Below are positions 58,859 through 64,000 of a stretch of 64,000 bases of DNA, piece by piece. The notes below the pieces were generated by a model that had not been told where the DNA came from, did not search any database, and worked only from the letters and a program-made list of their open reading frames with translations. The position numbers and the translations under genes are program-made. The stretch spans positions 62,001 through 126,000 of the forward strand of contig CAWJBC010000017.1 in assembly GCA_963840975.1 (NCBI GenBank), in the 5' to 3' direction. Numbering within the stretch: the stretch's first letter is position 1; each line of letters opens with the position of its first letter. Origin of the DNA: JAADJA01 sp963840975 (lineage in GTDB: Bacteria > Bacteroidota > Bacteroidia > Bacteroidales > JAADJA01).

Positions 58859-61800
58859 TTACTCAACGATTATCTTTTTATTCAATATCAATTCTCTTCC
58901 TTCGATTCGGATAATATACAAACCTTTTTCAAGGTCAAGCATCAGAGTTTGTTGGTATTCTTTGTCAACTTTAATATTGTTGGCTTCATATACCAGTTTG
59001 CTGAGCGAATTATAAATACGGATTGCAATTACTTCGTTCTTTTCACCATTCAGCTTTATTGTAAATGCACCATTGTTCGGGTTTGGTGAAACCATAAAAG
59101 TAAATCCTGCATTATTCTCATGAATACCTGAAGGATTAACAGCCAGGGTCATCTGGTCTGAAACATTGCCGCAGTTAGCATTTACCGCAGTTATAGTTAG
59201 TATTACTTCCTGTGCGGCAATATCGCTTGTTCCGGGTGAATAGATTGGATTAAGCGTATTAACATTATCAAAAGATCCGTCACCTGAAGTAGTCCATTGA
59301 ATTGACGTATTGTTCTGAACCAGTGCACCGGATATAGAAAAAGATTCACCCTGTTCAACCTCGCCGTCTTCACCGGCATAGGCTGTGGCTTCTGCATTTA
59401 TACTGACAACCACCTGTGAAGAAACATCAGGGCAAGGACTATTACCATAAGCTGTTAAAGTCATTGTGACTGTTCCGTTTAAAGCATCATTTAAGCCAGG
59501 AGTATAAAGAGGGTTTAGCATCATATTATCATCGAATATCCCATCACCGGAAGTGCTCCATTCAAGAGAAGTATAGTTCTGTGCGGTAGCTGCTAACATT
59601 GGTAGTGGTATATTGGCACATGTTTCTGTATCGCCACCTGCAAATACTGATGGGACATCATTAATAGTCAGGAAAATTTCATCGTTAGCTGTTCCGCATG
59701 GCGCGTTGCCTGTTGCTGTTAATGTCAATGTAACGGTTCCTTCTGAAATATCGGTTGTACCCGGTGTATACTCAGGGTTAAGTAGGCTGTCATCATTAAA
59801 TATTCCATCACCAGAAGTTGTCCATTCAACAGAAACATAATTTGCAGCAGATGCAGTTGAAAGTTGAAAGTATCCTTCGCTACAGGCATTGGCATCTTCA
59901 CCTGCATTGGCAACAGCCGCCATATTAATAGAAAGGGTTAAATTATCCGTTACATTAATTTCAGGACCGTAAGCCGATAAAGATAAAATAACCGAGCCGC
60001 TTGAAATATCCATTGCACCAGGTGTATAGACAGGATTTAAAATCTGATAGTTATCGAAGGTACCATCGCCATCAGAGGCCCAACTAATGCTATTAAACAG
60101 GGTTGCAAAACCATCACATTGATGGGTTTCTCCTTCACAGAAAATGGCATCCAATCCGGCATAAGCGGTGGTTGTAGGTTGGGCCGGCAATTCTATAAAA
60201 TCAACCCATACACAATCACTACCTGTGGAAACACTTACGTCTTTGCTATATTGCCATTTAAAAGTGTGCATTCCGGCATTCAACGCATAGGCGGCATAAC
60301 TCCAGGGAACGTCACCTGCCCAGGAATCAAGTTCAACATTATCTACATAAAACTTAAGAAAATCATAGTTGGCTTCCGACGAAACCTTATACCAAAAAGA
60401 TATGCTGTCATTGCTGAAAACATCATACTCAAGAGACAGCCAGTTGCTTTGGTTATCGCTAATATCCCCGGATTTAATACAATAAGTTCCCTCAAAAGGA
60501 GATTGATTTGATACCGCCCAGTTTGCATTTCCACCTGTTTGCCACTCGTATTGGTTCATGTTCCCGGTTTCCCAGTCTTCAACAATAAGTCCAATTGGTA
60601 AAATAACATCTTTCTCGTCACTATAAACACCTGCTGCCATATCGAAATGAAATTCCACACCAATACCAATAGGTGCAGCATTTTCAACAGTGATATTGAA
60701 AACCACCTCCTCATTTCCTGAAGGGGGTAAAACCGGTATGTTTACCGAATTATTATTAAAAGTGATCAATCCGCTTAATGCCATAGTAGAAACAAGCACA
60801 TCGGCTATGCTAACCTGACCAATATTTTGGGCAATGATGATCAGGTCTGCAGTTTCACCCGGGTCCAATCGGCCGTTGTTATTACCGAGTGGATCACTGA
60901 CCGTAATATTTCCAAAATGGATACTAGGCCCATAGGTAATAATATCAAATTTACTTGTCCAGATTTCAATTCCATCCGTAGCTTCAATATTGACACGGAT
61001 GGCTTCCATGCCGGGAGTATTGGGAGCCACATCAAATGCAAACCCGTTTGCAACTGAAATATACTGCCCTGGGTTAAAGTCCCCATAGATTTCTGTGGCA
61101 TCAGTAATGGTCAGATAGGGTGAATCTGTACTAATATTAACGAAAACATTACTATAGGGCGAATCACTTCCATTATACATCTCTATGCTTAACAAAATAT
61201 TTTCACCCGCTTCAACTTCACCGTTATTATTGGGATCTTCAATTGTATGGTTGCTATAAACCGGACCCGGGTAATTGACATAGTTAAAAGCATCCAGAGC
61301 ATTAATCCGTCCGGCACCAAAAACATTGTCCTTACCTGGAGCATTAAAGTCAATAGCCGTTACCTCAAGTGCCTCACTGATTTCGGCGGGTGTTAAATTT
61401 AGATTTTTATTCAACATCAGGGCCATAACTCCAGCAACACATGGAGTTGCCATAGATGTACCGCTCCAGCCATCAGCGTAGCCATTATTGCTGGCATAAT
61501 CCAAAGATTTAATATTATCTCCCGGAGCTGAAACATCAGGACGAATCAATCCCATGTCGGGATTATAGGCATAATCATTAAAAGGACTTACTGCAGACCA
61601 GGTAACCGGTCCACGACTCGAAAAGTATGCAATGTTATCATTAATATCTGTTGCTCCGATACAGACAACAGCTGAAATTCCACCGGTTAAGGTTTGGTCA
61701 GGATTTATCCATGGTGGTGGGCAATCTCCCGGAGTCCTTACGTTATCAGGTATGGGATAAGTGCCCTGGTCTCCACCTTCGTTACCTGCAGCAACAGAAG

Positions 61801-62776
61801 CAATGACTCCTGCAGCCAGGGCATTATTAAAAGAGTTTCTCCAGGATGCCCTGTCAACTCCCCAGCTATGCTGCCAACCCAGTGACATGCTGATGATATC
61901 GCCGCCGTGATCCACAATAAACTGGATGGCTGCCCATACTCCTGATTCATTACCATTCCCGGTAGCATCCAAAACTTTTAGTGCAATGATTGTTGCATCC
62001 GGAGCCATACCTGTTTGTGAACCGGCTGTTCCATCGCCGGCAACCGTTCCTGCACAATGGGTACCATGCCCGTGATCGTCCAAGGGGTTGTTGTCGTTGT
62101 TCACAAAATCATAGCCATGATTGGGGTAACCGGGATCATTCCACATGTGGTCCTGAAGGTCAACATGGTTATAGTTTACGCCTGTATCCAAAACGCCAAC
62201 CTTAATTCCTTCTCCTGTGTATCCCATTGCCCAAATGGCAGGAACATTCACTTTTGTAACGTTCCATGTTATTTCTTTCCCTCCATTTTCTCCTTCAGGT
62301 CCATCTTCGGGTAATATTTCGTTTTCAATGATCATTTTTCTTGATTCATCCCAGTCAATCCGATCAATATCGCTATGAAATGAAAGTTCAGCAATTACCT
62401 CATTTGAAGCTATACATGTAATAACGTTGTTGATCCATAAACTATAAATAAGTTGGGCCTGGTTTATTTCGGATTTTGCTTCCAGAAAGCTTAAAATGTC
62501 TTTTTGAGTTTTATCAGAAAAGGATTTTAATTCACTTACTACTAAAGATCTTCTTGCATTGCGATCCAAATTGGCAGTTGCCTCATACAGGTTTTGAAGA
62601 TCATACTGGCTAATCAGCCGGATATTAATTCTGATGAGTTCGTTGTCTTTGTTCTGATCCATTTGTTCCTTGAGTGCACTCGTAACAGAAGACCCCAAAT
62701 CCTTTTCCTGTGAAAAGACAAAATTGCTGAAAAATATAATTGACAGCAAAGAAAGCAGCAATGCAAATTTTTTCAT
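58859..62776 (-). CDS. Subtilisin-like (S8) protease with Ig-like repeats and T9SS sorting domain
   Basis: A 1305-residue secreted protease. It has a signal peptide (residues 1-22), an inhibitor-like propeptide (to about 150), and an S8 domain with Asp in VGVLDTGVNYNHV, His in DDHGHGTHCAGTV, Asn in SVAAGNEGGDQ and Ser in SGTSMATPCVAGV. Two beta-sandwich domains with CARDB-like strands follow (DPNNNGEVEAGENILLSIEM, DPLGNNNGRLDPGETADLII), then a jelly-roll domain (residues about 745-870). Four tandem repeats of about 85 residues come next (59135-60170), each with the pattern W-x-T/S-S-G-D-G-x-F-x-x...L-N-P-x-Y-T/S-P-G. It ends in a type A sorting domain (VSPNPNNGAFTIKLNGEKNE to LNKKIIVE). Extracellular protein degradation is the likely role. 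Confidence 0.9.
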   Translation of the reverse strand: MKKFALLLSLLSIIFFSNFVFSQEKDLGSSVTSALKEQMDQNKDNELIRINIRLISQYDLQNLYEATANLDRNARRSLVVSELKSFSDKTQKDILSFLEAKSEINQAQLIYSLWINNVITCIASNEVIAELSFHSDIDRIDWDESRKMIIENEILPEDGPEGENGGKEITWNVTKVNVPAIWAMGYTGEGIKVGVLDTGVNYNHVDLQDHMWNDPGYPNHGYDFVNNDNNPLDDHGHGTHCAGTVAGDGTAGSQTGMAPDATIIALKVLDATGNGNESGVWAAIQFIVDHGGDIISMSLGWQHSWGVDRASWRNSFNNALAAGVIASVAAGNEGGDQGTYPIPDNVRTPGDCPPPWINPDQTLTGGISAVVCIGATDINDNIAYFSSRGPVTWSAVSPFNDYAYNPDMGLIRPDVSAPGDNIKSLDYASNNGYADGWSGTSMATPCVAGVMALMLNKNLNLTPAEISEALEVTAIDFNAPGKDNVFGAGRINALDAFNYVNYPGPVYSNHTIEDPNNNGEVEAGENILLSIEMYNGSDSPYSNVFVNISTDSPYLTITDATEIYGDFNPGQYISVANGFAFDVAPNTPGMEAIRVNIEATDGIEIWTSKFDIITYGPSIHFGNITVSDPLGNNNGRLDPGETADLIIIAQNIGQVSIADVLVSTMALSGLITFNNNSVNIPVLPPSGNEEVVFNITVENAAPIGIGVEFHFDMAAGVYSDEKDVILPIGLIVEDWETGNMNQYEWQTGGNANWAVSNQSPFEGTYCIKSGDISDNQSNWLSLEYDVFSNDSISFWYKVSSEANYDFLKFYVDNVELDSWAGDVPWSYAAYALNAGMHTFKWQYSKDVSVSTGSDCVWVDFIELPAQPTTTAYAGLDAIFCEGETHQCDGFATLFNSISWASDGDGTFDNYQILNPVYTPGAMDISSGSVILSLSAYGPEINVTDNLTLSINMAAVANAGEDANACSEGYFQLSTASAANYVSVEWTTSGDGIFNDDSLLNPEYTPGTTDISEGTVTLTLTATGNAPCGTANDEIFLTINDVPSVFAGGDTETCANIPLPMLAATAQNYTSLEWSTSGDGIFDDNMMLNPLYTPGLNDALNGTVTMTLTAYGNSPCPDVSSQVVVSINAEATAYAGEDGEVEQGESFSISGALVQNNTSIQWTTSGDGSFDNVNTLNPIYSPGTSDIAAQEVILTITAVNANCGNVSDQMTLAVNPSGIHENNAGFTFMVSPNPNNGAFTIKLNGEKNEVIAIRIYNSLSKLVYEANNIKVDKEYQQTLMLDLEKGLYIIRIEGRELILNKKIIVE
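59135..60170 (-). repeat. Four tandem Ig-like repeats inside the S8 protease
   Basis: Four units of about 85 codons, opening AYAGLDAIFC, ANAGEDANAC, VFAGGDTETC and AYAGEDGEVE. Each contains SGDGIF/SGDGSF/DGDGTF and a later TPG or SPG turn. They have diverged at the protein level, so the duplication is not recent. They probably extend the protease from the surface. Confidence 0.7.
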
Positions 62777-62857
62777 TAGTTTGTGTTTTTAAATTATTTA
62801 AATTTTGTGGTTAAGATTTCATTAAAAATCAAATGTAAACATTAATTCAAGGAGACA

Positions 62858-62888
62858 AAATAAGACCAGGGAATTCCTGGTCTTATTT
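62858..62888 (-). terminator. Terminator of the partial cohesin-like gene
   Basis: AAATAAGACCAGG and CCTGGTCTTATTT form a perfect 13-bp stem with a 5-base loop, 28 bases after the stop at 62916. The AT-rich ends of the stem double as a T-tract. Confidence 0.8.
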
Positions 62889-62915
62889 ATCATAATTAGT
62901 TGTATGTAACCAATT

Positions 62916-64000
62916 TTAATTTGGCACCTGGTTTCCCTTACCAAGGTTAGGCGCCCAGATGTCGTCTTTGTCTTTATTGTTCGAGTGGGTATCGAAGTTG
63001 TAGTCACTTTTCAGGTAACCTGTTGTGCCTGCCTGACTCTCCCATGTCGGATTTTCATCATCAAGATCAATAGCGCTATTGCCGTTACCATTTCCACCGA
63101 ACATACCCCAAACACCTGGTCCTATTTGCTTGTGTGCATCCGTTCCACCATAAGCCTGACCGGAACTCGTTGTGAAATCATAACTGTAGATTCCTCCGGT
63201 TTCCGTCAGTCCTGTTGATGACATTACTCTCAGGTGATTCCGGTGTTGGATCAAAACATACAGGTTGTGATTAATGGTTGTGTTTGTAAAGGTTAAACCT
63301 TCATTTCCATCAACATCCAATATCTTCCCGTCATTCCGCAGTAAACCGGCCTGCTCTCCTATCTTCGTCCCACTCGTCGCTTGTCCAGGTGTCGCCGCAT
63401 CTCGCAACTCTACCAACACCCAATCAATTACCTCTGGAGGAATCGCCGTTACACTTTCACTTCCATTGTAATTCCAGGGACTATCATTGTAGGGCTGGCT
63501 CAATGGCAGTATTCCGCTCTGCATCGCTGTCATTCCTGTACCGTTGTATGGACCTTCCAGAAAAACTTTAAGATTTAAGGTCTTTATACTCCCATCATTT
63601 AATATTATACCGTTGACCAATGTTAAAATGTAAGGTTGAATATTTTCATCCGTCAATTCGTTTATTATTTTCTGTTCTTTCCCATTTGCATATTTTAAGG
63701 TCAATGAAAATGTCAGTGGTGTAGATTGACCAAACGTGAGACCGCCCACATAGTTAAACCTGAAGACCAACAAATTGCCCGGTGCTAAAGATACTCCGTA
63801 ATAGGTGGGATCTATCCAGGAGAAAATCAAATTGCCTGGTAAGGAATTCCACAACCAATCTCCACCAAGAGGAGTAAGTGATGGATGGATATACGAAATA
63901 CCATCGCCTGGGATTGAGGAAGTTCCCATCCAACTGACATAGGTCGGATCATAATAAAAAGAAATCTGTATTCCTACTACAAGGTTCGACGAAATTGCAT
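62916..64000 (-). CDS. Secreted protein with cohesin-like domain and dockerin-like module, 5' end outside window
   Basis: The frame is open to the window edge, giving 360 residues of the C-terminal part. The first visible stretch (ISSNLVVGIQISFYYDPTYV then SWMGTSS) and later strands (NLIFSWIDPTYYGVSLAPGN, LLVFRFNYVGG) have the features of a cohesin-type beta sandwich: a Tyr-Asp-Pro strand, a W-x-D turn and an F-x-Y-x-G-G end. From LKVFLEGPYNGTGM (about 63578) the module shared with the S8 protease at 55099 begins. Its two loops read NGNGNSAIDLDDE and DYNFDTHSNNKDKDD and it ends NLGKGNQVPN. An internal ATG at 63929 is not needed as a start. Both domain names are inferred from pattern only. Confidence 0.7.
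   Translation of the reverse strand, partial: AISSNLVVGIQISFYYDPTYVSWMGTSSIPGDGISYIHPSLTPLGGDWLWNSLPGNLIFSWIDPTYYGVSLAPGNLLVFRFNYVGGLTFGQSTPLTFSLTLKYANGKEQKIINELTDENIQPYILTLVNGIILNDGSIKTLNLKVFLEGPYNGTGMTAMQSGILPLSQPYNDSPWNYNGSESVTAIPPEVIDWVLVELRDAATPGQATSGTKIGEQAGLLRNDGKILDVDGNEGLTFTNTTINHNLYVLIQHRNHLRVMSSTGLTETGGIYSYDFTTSSGQAYGGTDAHKQIGPGVWGMFGGNGNGNSAIDLDDENPTWESQAGTTGYLKSDYNFDTHSNNKDKDDIWAPNLGKGNQVPN

Noticed and set aside
59135..60170. CRISPR-like periodicity
   Set aside because: The period is about 255 bases and the units are diverged Ig-like protein repeats; no short direct repeats with unique spacers are present anywhere in the window.

Overview
The window comes from a member of the Bacteroidota, probably an uncultured or environmental Bacteroidales-like lineage. 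Three things point there. Many secreted proteins end in a type IX secretion system (T9SS) type A sorting domain. Promoters have the TAnnTTTG -7 box typical of this phylum and few genes have a Shine-Dalgarno. Several gene pairings are characteristic, such as ftsX-DUF3098-uppP-truB and BlaI-M56/TonB. No rRNA, tRNA, CRISPR array, transposase or phage gene was recognised.

Layout. 0-2.3 kb: three minus-strand envelope genes, two of them LPP20-like, the first cut by the window edge. 2.5-3.2 kb: a vapBC toxin-antitoxin pair. 3.4-6 kb: a U32 peptidase-family protein, a PHP phosphatase and a GNAT acetyltransferase. 6-8.9 kb: ftsX, a DUF3098 gene, uppP and truB. 9-12.8 kb: an NtrC-type regulator, its sensor kinase and a secreted glutaminyl-cyclase-like lipoprotein. 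13-29.2 kb: an AT-rich accessory block of secreted proteins (GH16 glucanase with a beta-barrel partner, a lysyl-endopeptidase-like protease split from its sorting domain by a frameshift, beta-propeller proteins, a 1679-residue protein) and decayed gene ends. 29.5-30.9 kb: an unknown protein with a carboxypeptidase-regulatory-like domain, followed by pyrimidine-rich DNA. 30.9-37.2 kb: phoH-like, polA (frameshifted in this sequence), ispD and queA. 37.5-41.2 kb: a T9SS protein and a BlaI-M56/TonB-MORN operon with a palindromic operator. 41.2-46 kb: a MacAB-like ABC efflux operon carrying an inserted four-helix-bundle gene. 46.3-55 kb: an S9 peptidase, an AsmA-like protein, a two-component system beside a small Cys/Lys-rich secreted protein, OsmC, a thioesterase and dtd. 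55-64 kb: two subtilisin-like proteases and a protein cut by the window end.

How the genes work together. Core genes (cell division, undecaprenyl phosphate recycling, tRNA modification, isoprenoid synthesis, DNA polymerase I) sit between blocks of export-dependent genes. The secreted genes suggest an organism that degrades polymers and proteins outside the cell: a GH16 glucanase, a Lys-C-like protease, two S8 proteases and an S9 lipoprotein peptidase.

The most unusual element is a C-terminal module of about 220 residues shared by the S8 protease at 55.1-58.3 kb and the partial protein at 62.9-64.0 kb. It ends in two dockerin-like calcium loops. The partial protein carries a cohesin-like domain in front of it, and a decayed third copy of the module lies between the two genes. 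Two coding frames, polA and the Lys-C-like protease, are each broken by one extra base, so local sequence error or real decay should be checked.
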